Shown: in pieces, positions 25,619 through 35,096 of the stretch
Numbering within the stretch: the first letter of the stretch is position 1
Layout of the letters: the number at the start of each line of letters is the position of its first letter
NCBI GenBank assembly: GCA_046080565.1
Contig: JBJTUF010000057.1
Coordinates: 1-53,746 of the forward strand
Direction: 5' to 3'
Length of the DNA stretch: 53,746 bases
Source: Cuspidothrix sp046080565
Lineage (GTDB): Bacteria; Cyanobacteriota; Cyanobacteriia; Cyanobacteriales; Nostocaceae
The notes under the pieces: model-generated
The model's database searches: none
Told to the model about the DNA's origin: nothing
What the model saw: the letters and a program-made list of their open reading frames with translations, nothing else
Position numbers and translations under genes: made by a program

Positions 25619-27679
25619 TTAAATTGGCACTTTTTTTAAAGCCTCTGTAAGTTCAGTGATTACGAGTGGTTTAGCCACAAAATCATTCATACCTGCATCT
25701 AAACAAATTTGACGATCTTGAACTAAAGCATTAGCTGTTAAGGCAATAATCCAAGGTTGATATATATTGGCTTGCCGAATTCTTTTTGTAGCGGTTATAC
25801 CATCCATTTCTGGCATTTGCATATCCATTAAAATCACATCATAAAATTTATTTTCTATCATAGCTAATACCTCTAACCCGTTATTCGCAATATCAGCAGT
25901 ATAACCAAGTTTTTTCAAAGTCATAACAGCAACTTTTTGATTAACTTTATTATCTTCTGCCAGAAGAATTTTTAAATAAATCTTGTTAGTTTCTGATTCT
26001 TTATTCTCATTTTCGTTAAAATCTTTGTCCATTAACTTAGAAGCTAAAACTTCCTTAGTCATAAAAGTAAAATGAAAAATCGAACCTTGAATTTGAGTAT
26101 GTCCTGGATTCAATACCCAATTTTGAGGAGGATTACCAGCAACATTACCAAGACTTTCTACCCAAATTTTTCCCCCCATTAATCCCACTAAACTCTTACT
26201 AATTACTAACCCTAAACCCGTGCCACCATATTTGCGACTAATAGAAGCATCAGCTTGGTTAAAAGGTTGAAATAATTTTTGTAAATTATCACCATTAATA
26301 CCAATGCCAGTATCTTTAATGGTAATAATGATTTCATATTCTGAAAATTCTTGATTATTCCGAATAATTTGACTATTTACTGAAAGATAAACTCCACCAT
26401 ATTCAGTAAATTTAATGGCATTACCTACAAGATTAAGTAAGATTTGACGTAAACGTGAACTATCTCCTAACAGATAAACCGGAATATTATCATTAATTGA
26501 ATATTGAAGGTTAATATTTTTCTTATTTGCTTGTGTAGACAAAAGATTACAAACTGATTTAATGATATCTGTTAATTTAAAAGGATGTTGTTCTAATTGC
26601 AAATTTCCTGATTCAATTTTAGAGAAGTCAAGAATATCATTAATAATAGTTAACAGCGCATCACCACTATCTCGAATAGTATCAACTAAATCTCTTTGTT
26701 CTTCTGAAAGATTCATCATAGCTAGGTGTTGAGTCAAACCAATTACACCATTCATGGGAGTGCGAATTTCATAACTCATATTTGCAAGAAACTCACTTTT
26801 GGCTTTAGTTGCAGATGCAAGTTCGACATTAGAAATAGACAATTGTTCATTGGTTGCTTTCAATTTTCCTTCAATAATTTCTCTTTTTACTAACTCCTCT
26901 TGCAGAGTTTTGGTATTTTCCTGAATTTTACTGGCCATGTGATCAAATGCAATGGAGATTTGGGTAAGTTCATCTGATCCTGATAGTTGAGTTCTAATAT
27001 TAAGATCACCTTCAGCTAAACTATGACTAGCTGCAACTAACTGAGAAACTCGCCGAGTTAGAGTTAATTCAAAGAAAAACCACAACCCTACACAAAATAT
27101 ACTTAATGAACCATTAAATATTAAAGATCGCCTTAAAGCATCATTAAAAGACTGTTTTTTAGCATTAGTAAGATCATATTCAAAAAACAAAATTCCTACT
27201 CTAGAAGGGCGTATTTCGTTGGGCAAAGTTTGTAAAAGAATAGGATAAATTGCTATGATCTTTTGTTTATCTTGAGACAGTATGACATTTCCTGAAAGGT
27301 TTGCTCGTGCATTAGTTAAATCATCCGTGTAAGCAGCAGCAATGGTTTTATTAATGGGAGTATCTCTGAATTCATAACGGTTTGATAGGTGAACAATATT
27401 TTCATCATCAATTACCATAACTAAATTTAAGTTTGGGTCACTGCCAAGTTGACTAATAATAGTAATTTCTGCATCTTCAATATCTGATCTCCGATATAAA
27501 TAATCTAAAATTCTGGCTGTTTGTCCTGCGGAAATTTGCACATAATTTTTACTAGTTATTTAGGTTTTGTGATATGCTTCATTAATTTCTTGATTAAAAG
27601 ATGTTATTCCCAATAAGCTACCGCACAAGATCAAAATTGCCGGAATTGAAAATCTTAAGGGTAGGGGAAAACTTTTCAT
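25619..27679 (-). pseudogene. Hybrid sensor histidine kinase (HAMP-HisKA-HATPase-REC) with an in-frame stop
   Basis: The frame opens at ATG 27679, 14 bases after the preceding binding-protein gene. It encodes a membrane segment (PLRFSIPAILILCGSLLGI), then hits TAA at 27560-27562 (codon 40). After it the same frame continues for over 640 codons: a periplasmic sensor part, a second span (about SLIFNGSLSIFCVGLWFFF), HAMP, HisKA with the His in MSYEIRTPMNG, HATPase (NLVGNAIKF, GTGLGLVIS) and a REC domain with ILMDMQMPEMDG. A GTG at 27541 could restart translation without the first span, which would leave the sensor domain on the wrong side of the membrane. The likely original gene was 686 residues. 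It is either inactivated or a sequencing error. Confidence 0.75.
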
Positions 27680-27693
27680 CAGGATTTTCCACT

Positions 27694-28674
27694 TTACAAT
27701 TTAGCATTTTTAATAAATCGATCATCGAGTAAGGTTGCAGGATCAATTGCTTTTGGTAACAAGTTTTTTTCTACCATTAGTTGTACAAGTTTTCTCATAC
27801 TATTTACTAATGTAGGATCACTTTTATCAAGTAATTTTTGATTTTCTTGTAAGTTAGGCTGACTTAATCCTTGAAAGGCATTCAAAATTTCTGCTGGGGT
27901 TATTTGGGTACGTTTAGCCATGCGATTAGCAGCATCTTGAGGATTTTTTTCAAAATAATCTAAGGCGCGAAATCTGCCATTGACTAATGATTGTATGCTG
28001 TCAGAATGATTGTTGATAGCTTCTGTACTCACTGCCAGAACATCTACAATTTCTCCAGGAATTTGGCTACTATCAAATAATAATTTTGCTCCGGCTGCTA
28101 ATAATTTAATTCTCGCTGGGCCAAAGGTAACAACAGCATCTACTTTGCCTTGTTTATAAGCTCGTTCATGTTCAGTCAATTCTAAAGAAACAATCTCAAT
28201 ATCTTTCACAGACATTCCATTTTTTTCCAGCGCACGACCTATAAAAAAAGCTCCTAAAGCGGTTGATTCTACACCTACACGCTTTCCTTTTAAGGCTTTT
28301 ATATTAGCAATTTCGGGTTTGCCTAAAATTACATCTCCCCCATGAGAAACATCCATAATAGTAATAATTTTCAGATTTTCTTGGGTTGCTGCTATGGATA
28401 AAGCTTGGTCAATTGATAATCCTGCTCCTTCAATTTCATGATTACGATAAGCTCTGACTTCTTCTGTTCCTGAAGGATAATCTACTAATTTAATGGGTTT
28501 TTTGTCATAAAAACCAAGATCACGGGCTAAATATAGGGTTTCATAGCCTGTCCATAGATTCGTACCAATGCGTAATGGTGATGATGGTGCGGTGGTACAA
28601 TTTGTGAGAGCGATCGCTATAACACCAGCAACTATAGTTACAATTAGATATTTCACGAATTTAAACCACAACAT
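27694..28674 (-). CDS. ABC-type substrate-binding lipoprotein (NMT1/TauA-like)
   Basis: This 326-residue protein has a lipoprotein signal ending ALTNC (Cys26) and a periplasmic-binding fold of the SsuA/TauA/NMT1 class. LRIGTNLWTGYETLYLARDLGFY, GAGLSIDQALSIAA and GKRVGVESTALGAFF are typical segments. No permease or ATPase gene is adjacent. Instead the gene is 14 bases upstream of a membrane hybrid kinase, so it most likely acts as the ligand sensor for that kinase, a known arrangement in which binding proteins feed histidine kinases. The ligand is not deducible. Confidence 0.85.
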   Translation of the reverse strand: MLWFKFVKYLIVTIVAGVIAIALTNCTTAPSSPLRIGTNLWTGYETLYLARDLGFYDKKPIKLVDYPSGTEEVRAYRNHEIEGAGLSIDQALSIAATQENLKIITIMDVSHGGDVILGKPEIANIKALKGKRVGVESTALGAFFIGRALEKNGMSVKDIEIVSLELTEHERAYKQGKVDAVVTFGPARIKLLAAGAKLLFDSSQIPGEIVDVLAVSTEAINNHSDSIQSLVNGRFRALDYFEKNPQDAANRMAKRTQITPAEILNAFQGLSQPNLQENQKLLDKSDPTLVNSMRKLVQLMVEKNLLPKAIDPATLLDDRFIKNAKL

Positions 28675-29083
28675 CTGTCAACCTCTCTTTGTGCATATTG
28701 TTTAACAATTTATACTTTCAGAATCTGAAATTTGACCCGTTAAATTTTTTTATAGGATGGGTTTCTAGTCCGTTTGAGTTTAAAAGGTTGTTGGAAAAGT
28801 ATTGTATGAAACTCATCCTCAGAGGATATTTGAAAAGTTTTAGGTTATGATTTTAGGCACTTATAGATATCCCACAATGCGCTCTTAAAAAGGGGAATTT
28901 AAGGGAATCTAAAAATATTTGATACACCATGATAGACTTTTCAAACACCCTCTAAAAAACCAACTCCCCTTTTCCTCCTTCCCTAGAAGGCAATGAGGGT
29001 TTCAAAGTCTCAAATCTTCGATTTTTCTAGTTTTTGATTTTATTCAACAAGCCTAATTGAATATTTTTTTAGCTCCTGATTAA
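28675..29083. repeat. Gene-free interval with a MITE-like element (28821-28953)
   Basis: The element runs from AGAGGATATTTGAAAAGTTTT to GACTTTTCAAACACCCTCT, so its ends are imperfect inverted repeats of about 18 bases. A second copy of the same family is at 36190-36355; the two share TTTTAGGCACTT, ATATCCC, GGGGAATCTAAAAATATTTG and ATACACCATGA. The remaining bases hold only AT-rich spacer, including a poly-T/A stretch that may end transcription. Confidence 0.65.
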
Positions 29084-29593
29084 TTACTTGTCCCAAAAAC
29101 GAAAGTTGAAAGTTGCTGAACCACGGCGAAAACGACGAGTAGGTTGTCTTTTACGTCTTTTTGTACTTCTTTCTCCTGGTTCTTCTAGATTATGTTCTGG
29201 TATTTCTTGTGATAATTGTGTTTGTAAGGTTTCTTGAGAGCGCCACCAAGAAATAATCCAACCGCCACCTAGACCAGCAATACCACCAAACAAAATACTC
29301 AGAGGTGCTGAATAACCTAAAAATAGACAACCGAGCATAAATACCAACCAATATTTTAATCCTGCATCAATACCATCATTAGGTGCTACGATAGTAGAAT
29401 CTGGGTTATTTTCATTGGCATTTGTGATTACTCCTAAACTCACACCACTCATCACGCCGACAAATAGACTGAGGGGAAATGAAGCCCCAGCAACTCTGGC
29501 AATAATGAATAAGAATAACCCAAATAAAAGTTGAGAAAGAAAGTTAGGAGAAGAAGATAAAATATCACCGAGAAGATTGTTTTTTGATGCCAT
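29084..29593 (-). CDS. Conserved membrane protein with basic C-terminal tail
   Basis: The 169-residue protein has three to four membrane spans (about 20-38, 40-58, 82-98, 100-115) rich in Gly and small residues. A very basic cytosolic tail follows (STKRRKRQPTRRFRRGS). It looks like a cyanobacterial conserved hypothetical family, but I cannot name a function. The start is supported by the soluble N-terminal 15 residues before the first span. Confidence 0.6.
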   Translation of the reverse strand: MASKNNLLGDILSSSPNFLSQLLFGLFLFIIARVAGASFPLSLFVGVMSGVSLGVITNANENNPDSTIVAPNDGIDAGLKYWLVFMLGCLFLGYSAPLSILFGGIAGLGGGWIISWWRSQETLQTQLSQEIPEHNLEEPGERSTKRRKRQPTRRFRRGSATFNFRFWDK

Positions 29594-29981
29594 AGGATTG
29601 GGAATTAAAAATTAATAATTAAAAATTAAAAAGGCAAATCCTTTTTATAGTCTAGAGATTTATCTCGTTGCCAGTCTGAGACTGGAAATGCTATCTAGAG
29701 GCTCTGCCTCCACTATTATTAAAGGCAGAGCGTTGAGAATTCATTCCCATAGAGAGCATGGGAACGAGAAAACAAAACACAATCAAGAAGTTTTTGAGGT
29801 ATTTTCACATTGTAACGATTTAGCATGACTAAACCCTGATTTATCTCTTTATCTCGTTGCCAGTCTCGGACTGGGAATGCTATCTAGAGCTTCTACCTCT
29901 ACTATTATTCAAGGCAGAGCGTTGAGAATTTATTCCCATACAGAATATGGGAACGAGAAACGAGAGAATTTTTAATTACAA
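29594..29981. repeat. Gene-free interval with two 111-bp copies of a CTCGTT...AACGAG repeat
   Basis: Copy one is 29661-29771 and copy two is 29850-29960, in the same direction and about 90% alike. Each starts ATCTCGTTGCC and ends GGGAACGAGAA, giving inverted ends, with an internal GGCAGAGCGTTGAGAATT block. A partial third copy (GAATTCATTCCCATAC to AACGAGA) is at 50053-50086. No gene is present. Confidence 0.7.
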
Positions 29982-31520
29982 TTAAATCAATTCTGATAAT
30001 TGTGCCTCTAGTGGTTCAGTTGTATCTACAACTGTTATATAAGGTTGTTCTTGATCTGTAAATGGTTCAAATTGCTTGATTTGGGATGCTAATAAATCAG
30101 GAGTAGCATCAGCAATATCACCAGTCCGTTGTAGTAGTCGTTGTGTTAGAACTTCTACGGGCGCGGAACAATTAATAATCTGTATGGGTAATTGATGCTG
30201 GGTGGCTTGAGAAATAGCTGCGGATCGTAAATCTTGACGATCATATTTAGCATCCAAAATCACAGACCAACCTTGATTAGCCAGTATAATTCCTAATGTC
30301 AACAATCGGCTATAGGTTTTTTGGGTCATTTCCGGTGTATAGATTTCATCCCCACCTCTTTCTAAAAGGGGAATTCCCGCTAAATGCTTACGCACAGCAT
30401 CGGAACGGAGATGAACAGCATTGAGTTTTCGGGCTAAATGTTTAGCTGTGGTACTTTTGCCAGCACCAGACAACCCGGACATCAAAATTACTTTTCCCTG
30501 TTGGGGTTTGGTATATTCCCAGGCTTGATGATAGTATGCGGCTGCTGTTTTTGCAGATTCTTCCTTTACCGCATCTGGGATATTAGGATCATCTAATAAA
30601 AAGGAACTTACCTTAGCCCGTACATAGGCTTGACGGCTTAAATATAAAGATAATACCTGTAAACCTTCCCAATCTCCTGTTTGCTCTAGATAGGCATTTA
30701 AAAAGGCATTTCCTAAATCTTTTCTACCTCTGGCTTCAATATCCATAACGGTGAATGCCACATCATACATGACATCAACAAAGCGGAAAGGCTCGTTAAA
30801 TTCTATGCAGTCAAATAGCATGATTTTATCATGCCATAGAGCAATATTTCGCAGGTGTAAATCGCCGTGACACTCACAAATATAGTTATTGTCAATTCTG
30901 CTTTTAAATAATTCTGGATGTTGAACAAAGAAATTATCGGTATATTGTTTTGTTTCTGCAAACTGTTCTTTGGTTTGGGGTCCACCAATATAGTTTTGTG
31001 CTTGTTGATAATTCTCATCAATGGCTAACCGCACTTGAGAGACTTCTCCAAAACTGCGAATATAATCATTTGTAACTGATTCAGCATGATATTGAGCTAC
31101 AACTCGTCCCAATTCTTCCAAGTAGCTTTCCTGTAAGTTCCCACTGGCAAAAAGTTCACTAAATAGGGTTTCTTGGGGAAATTGACGCATCTTAACCGCA
31201 TATTCTACAGCGTCGCCTGTACCTGCTAAATGGTATTGTTCACCTGTTAAAGTTATGGGGACAACTTCTAAATATAATTCACCTGCACCTCTTTGATTTA
31301 AGCGCAGTTCTTCGTAACAAAAATGTTGTCGTTTTTCTAGGGTGGAAAAGTCTAAAAAACCAAAGTTGACTGGTTTTTTCAGTTTGTAAGCGTATTCTCC
31401 TGTTAACAGGACGTAAGAAACGTGAGTTTGAATGAGTTGAATGGGTTCTGTTACGGGATGAGGATAAAATCCTGGTTGTAACATTTGTTGAATGAAGGTG
31501 GGAAGGTTTGTTTCTGTCAT
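29982..31520 (-). CDS. Fusion of aminoglycoside-phosphotransferase-like domain and P-loop kinase domain
   Basis: This 512-residue cytosolic protein has two parts. Residues 1-330 are an APH/choline-kinase-like domain, with the Brenner motif CHGDLHLRNI and metal loop DCIEFNEPF. Residues 335-512 are an AAA_33/gluconokinase-like P-loop domain, with Walker A LMSGLSGAGKSTTAKHLA and an Asp-rich VVDTTEP near the end. This arrangement is common in bacteria and annotated as bifunctional. The substrate of either domain is not known; no resistance role is implied. It is transcribed alone from a promoter between it and rplY. Confidence 0.85.
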   Translation of the reverse strand: MTETNLPTFIQQMLQPGFYPHPVTEPIQLIQTHVSYVLLTGEYAYKLKKPVNFGFLDFSTLEKRQHFCYEELRLNQRGAGELYLEVVPITLTGEQYHLAGTGDAVEYAVKMRQFPQETLFSELFASGNLQESYLEELGRVVAQYHAESVTNDYIRSFGEVSQVRLAIDENYQQAQNYIGGPQTKEQFAETKQYTDNFFVQHPELFKSRIDNNYICECHGDLHLRNIALWHDKIMLFDCIEFNEPFRFVDVMYDVAFTVMDIEARGRKDLGNAFLNAYLEQTGDWEGLQVLSLYLSRQAYVRAKVSSFLLDDPNIPDAVKEESAKTAAAYYHQAWEYTKPQQGKVILMSGLSGAGKSTTAKHLARKLNAVHLRSDAVRKHLAGIPLLERGGDEIYTPEMTQKTYSRLLTLGIILANQGWSVILDAKYDRQDLRSAAISQATQHQLPIQIINCSAPVEVLTQRLLQRTGDIADATPDLLASQIKQFEPFTDQEQPYITVVDTTEPLEAQLSELI

Positions 31521-31598
31521 TGGTTGGTTGTCAGTTATCAGTTGTTCGTTGTTATTGGAAAGGGGATGTTGATACTCTTAGCTGTTGGCTTTTTTCAC

Positions 31599-31624
31599 AA
31601 AAAAAACCAGGGCTAACCCTGGTT
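31599..31624 (-). terminator. Rho-independent terminator downstream of rplY
   Basis: On the minus strand AACCAGGG and CCCTGGTT enclose a TTAG loop and are followed by a run of eight T. It lies 25 bases after the rplY stop, so it ends the purA-rplY region transcripts. Confidence 0.8.
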
Positions 31625-31648
31625 CTCTTAGTTATTATTACCTGAATG

Positions 31649-31948
31649 TTAGGCTTTATTACCAGCAAAAAAACTGAGGTGGTAAGGTGTACCTTTGGCT
31701 GGGTGAATTTGCACTTCACGGATGACGGTTGTACCGGTCCACTCTAATTCAGGAATGCTGAGTTCTACTTCGGTTTTGTTAGGTGCAGCTTGTTTGAGTA
31801 AGCGTTCTACAACTTTAGCGTCAAGAACTAGAGAAATTGATTCCAGGCCATTGTGTCCATATAAATTGGCAGGAATTAAGCCAGAACGACGTAATGCTTT
31901 GGGTTTGCTACCTTCTGGACGTTTTTGAGATTCTACTGCGATCGCCAT
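31649..31948 (-). CDS. rplY: 50S ribosomal protein L25, short form
   Basis: The protein has 99 residues, KALRRSGLIPANLYGHNG and the C-terminal EVQIHPAKGTPYHLSFF, matching the single-domain L25 that binds 5S rRNA. Many bacteria have the long CTC form of about 200 residues; this short one is normal for many cyanobacteria. It lies downstream of purA with a 79-base gap and is probably co-transcribed. A small stem (31985-32005) lies between them. Confidence 0.9.
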   Translation of the reverse strand: MAIAVESQKRPEGSKPKALRRSGLIPANLYGHNGLESISLVLDAKVVERLLKQAAPNKTEVELSIPELEWTGTTVIREVQIHPAKGTPYHLSFFAGNKA

Positions 31949-32027
31949 ACTATTTTTAAGTGTGAGTTGTGAGTTGTGAGTAGGGGTTTAGCAGTGCTAA
32001 ACCCTGTTGTTTATTCTTAGTCACTGA

Positions 32028-33356
32028 CTAAACAGGCATCCCGTTGGGGTGCAACAGTGCGCGTTTGGGTCCATGAATAGGGTCTTCTACAATGATAGTT
32101 TGATCACGACTTGCTCCCAAGGAAACAATTGCGATCGGGACTTTCATTAGTTCAGCTAAGAATTTGAGATAGTCCAATGCTTGCTGTGGCAACTCTTCTA
32201 AGGTACGACAATGACTGGTGGGGACTTTCCAACCAGGGACGGTTTTGTAAATGGGACGACAACGGGCAAATTGACGAGCGCTGGTGGGGAAGTGTTCACA
32301 GCGTTGGCCATCAATTTCATAGGCCACACAAACTTGGATTTCTTCTAGTTCGTCGAGGACATCTAGTTTAGTAATCGCCATACAGTCCATACCATTGATG
32401 CGGACTGCATAACGGCCAATGACGGCATCAAACCAACCACAACGGCGTTTTCTGCCTGTGGTTGTTCCAAATTCCGCACCGCGATCGCCTAGTAAGTCAC
32501 CAATTTCCCCATTTAATTCTGTAGGAAATGGACCTTCGCCAACTCTGGTAGTGTATGCTTTGGATACGCCAATGACCCGATCTATCATTGTTGGCCCTAT
32601 ACCAGTACCCACGCAAGCCCCTCCAGCAACAGGATTAGAAGAGGTGACATAGGGGTATGTCCCGTGATCTAAGTCCAGTAGTGTTCCCTGTGCGCCTTCA
32701 AACAAAATGTTACGTCGTTTTTGCACAGCATCATATATTTTTATTGATGTGTCCACCACAAAAGGACGCAATCTTTCTGCATAACCTAAATATTCCTCAA
32801 TTACCACTTGGGGGTCAAGAGGCGGAATATCATACAGCTTTTCTAAAATTGTGTTTTTATAATTGATTGTCCATTCTAATTGCTTACGCAATCCTTGGGG
32901 ATTCATCAAGTCTAACATTCTGATGCCGGTTCGTTCGGATTTATCGGCATAAGTAGGGCCAATCCCTCTACCGGTTGTTCCAATTTTATGATTTCCTCGT
33001 CGTTCTTCTGATGCCTGATCAATTAACCGGTGGTAAGGCATAGTAACGTGAGCCGTCTCTGAAATCAACAGATTGTCCGTAGAAATATTTAATTGTTCAA
33101 GTTGGTCGAGTTCTTTTATCAAAACCTGTGGATCTATAACTGTTCCACAGCCGATAACACACTCGGTATCTGGATACAATATACCAGAGGGAATTAAGTG
33201 CAGTTTAAATGTCTGACCTTGGACTACTATTGTATGTCCAGCATTGACTCCCCCCTGGTAACGCACCACCACATCTGCGGAGCGGCTGAGTAAGTCAGTT
33301 ATTTTACCTTTTCCTTCATCGCCCCATTGAGAGCCTATGACAATGACGTTAGCCAA
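32028..33356 (-). CDS. purA: Adenylosuccinate synthetase
   Basis: The 442-residue enzyme joins IMP and aspartate with GTP in the first committed step to AMP. The signature is complete: VIGSQWGDEGKGKITDLLS (catalytic Asp and P-loop-like GDEGKGK), VNAGHTIV with catalytic His, GTTGRGIGPTYADK for IMP binding, and the C-terminal TTTGRKRRCGWFDAV for GTP. Length and start are standard. It is the first gene of the purA-rplY unit. Confidence 0.97.
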   Translation of the reverse strand: MANVIVIGSQWGDEGKGKITDLLSRSADVVVRYQGGVNAGHTIVVQGQTFKLHLIPSGILYPDTECVIGCGTVIDPQVLIKELDQLEQLNISTDNLLISETAHVTMPYHRLIDQASEERRGNHKIGTTGRGIGPTYADKSERTGIRMLDLMNPQGLRKQLEWTINYKNTILEKLYDIPPLDPQVVIEEYLGYAERLRPFVVDTSIKIYDAVQKRRNILFEGAQGTLLDLDHGTYPYVTSSNPVAGGACVGTGIGPTMIDRVIGVSKAYTTRVGEGPFPTELNGEIGDLLGDRGAEFGTTTGRKRRCGWFDAVIGRYAVRINGMDCMAITKLDVLDELEEIQVCVAYEIDGQRCEHFPTSARQFARCRPIYKTVPGWKVPTSHCRTLEELPQQALDYLKFLAELMKVPIAIVSLGASRDQTIIVEDPIHGPKRALLHPNGMPV

Positions 33357-34150
33357 GAGATTATATTAAAGGGTAAAGTTTCCACAAAGATCAATTATTA
33401 ACAGATTTTTCAGCTTTTGTCAATAAATTGGGCATGAGTCATTTGCTAGTCGAGGAAATTCTTATCTTCTGTATGATGATCAACAGGACTTACGCAACTA
33501 GAACATTGGTAGGGTGCGTCAGACTGCATAAATCCTGCAAATGAACAGATTCTTGATATCTGACGCACCCTACAACAGATTTTTAGTGTGACACTTGCGT
33601 AAGTCCTAATCAAGAACCATTATCAGTATCAATCTGCATCAAATATTGCCATAGTTCAATTACTCTTAGCTGGTCTGTTTTTTAGTCAAGCTAAATTATG
33701 TCTAGAAATTGATCATGAATTGGATAAATTAGTTGCTTTAAACTAAGATTTTTTGGCTTATTTCTGTTATATTCGCGCCAAGTATTTTTACTTTCATTTT
33801 ATCAGTAGCTTTATTACAGCAGATTGCAAATCCGTAAGGTACAAACTGAACAACTAAAACCCAAGTACCAATGGTGTTTTACTTACTGCATCCTGCCTCC
33901 TGCCTTTTGCCTTGTGCCTTCTGTTGTATCTGAATTGTTTTTTGAGATGATTATTAGCGATTAGTACGAATCACTACTGATAAGCCAGCAAAAAGAATGG
34001 TAAACAAGGTAAAGGACGATAATGTATGGCTAGACCAGGCACTAGCTTAGGCTTAACTTGATGATATTAAAAGTTTCCAGAGTTAAACCGGAAAATTATC
34101 AGAAGTTAGGTATGGTATTGCAAAGAAACAGGCTATGTCATGATAATGCC
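33357..34150. repeat. Long gene-free interval with a nested palindromic repeat (33486-33606)
   Basis: The element has perfect 12-bp inverted ends, GGACTTACGCAA (33486-33497) and TTGCGTAAGTCC (33595-33606). Inside lies a second inverted pair of 14 bp, TAGGGTGCGTCAGA (33510-33523) and TCTGACGCACCCTA (33559-33572). The outer arms match the element at 873-961. Just downstream, 33609-33750 holds a 40-odd codon protein-like stretch (see findings). Bases 33751-34150 have short C-rich repeats and the leader of pgl, with no gene. Confidence 0.6.
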
Positions 34151-34873
34151 ATGAACAAAACTATCCAAGTCCTACCGGATGTGTCAGCCCTAGTCAATCG
34201 GGCGCTAGAATTAATCCTGTCCACAGCAGAAACTGCTATTGGTGAACGGGGGCAATTTACTATTGCTTTATCTGGTGGTAGCACACCAAAACCATTGTAT
34301 GAAGCCATAGCTAGTCAGAACTTACCCTGGGATAAAATTCATGTATTCTGGGGAGATGAGCGGTATGTTCCAGCTGATCATCCTGATAGTAATGAATTGA
34401 TGGCCCGGCGTGCATGGTTAGATCGGGTAGCTATTCCAGCAGCAAATATTCATGCTATACCGACTTTAGCTGCTAATCCAGAAGTGGATGCAGCTAAGTA
34501 TAACCAGCATCTACAAACATTTTTCAAGTCTACATCTGGAGAGTTTCCCCCATTAGATGTAGTTTTACTAGGAATGGGTGATGATGCCCATACAGCATCT
34601 TTGTTTCCCCACACGGCGGCTCTTAAGGTGTGCGATCGCCTAATTACTGTGGGTAATAAAGATGATAACCTCCGCATCACCTTTACCTACCCATTTATTA
34701 ATGCGGCGCGAAATGTGATTTTTCTGGTTGCAGGTACTAACAAAAGACCAGCTTTAGCACAAATTTTTGCACCAGTAGCTGATGATTTCACCTATCCATC
34801 TCGGTTAATTAAACCCCAGGGCAATCTTTACTGGTTGCTAGATGCAGCCGCCGGTTTAGAACTCAAACCCTAA
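34151..34873 (+). CDS. pgl: 6-phosphogluconolactonase
   Basis: The 240-residue enzyme hydrolyses 6-phosphogluconolactone in the oxidative pentose phosphate pathway, the main NADPH source in heterocysts and at night. It shows GQFTIALSGGSTPKPLYEAI, VFWGDERYVPADHPDSNELMARRAWL and LLGMGDDAHTASLFPHT. ATG 34151 is chosen because it gives the family's usual length and start, MNKTIQVLP. An in-frame ATG 93 bases upstream would add 31 unlike residues. No zwf or opcA partner is adjacent. Confidence 0.93.
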   Translation: MNKTIQVLPDVSALVNRALELILSTAETAIGERGQFTIALSGGSTPKPLYEAIASQNLPWDKIHVFWGDERYVPADHPDSNELMARRAWLDRVAIPAANIHAIPTLAANPEVDAAKYNQHLQTFFKSTSGEFPPLDVVLLGMGDDAHTASLFPHTAALKVCDRLITVGNKDDNLRITFTYPFINAARNVIFLVAGTNKRPALAQIFAPVADDFTYPSRLIKPQGNLYWLLDAAAGLELKP

Positions 34874-35096
34874 TTATGATTCTTGAGATTTACATGATTG
34901 AGAGGATTAACTTGTTCTCAATCTAAGTAATTGTCAGCATCGGAAAAAAGCTCAAGTTATAGCAATAGACAAGGCGGTTAGGACATTCAGCAGAACTAAA
35001 ACTTAGACACTGAAAGACTTCTAGCTCTGTCACCTGCTATACATCTGTACTTATGCTGTCATATTTTTACAACGACCTTCACTAAGGCTTAAATCC

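Noticed and set aside
34058..34150. Upstream ATG extension of pgl
   Set aside because: Adds 31 residues not typical of the family; ATG 34151 gives the conserved start and length.
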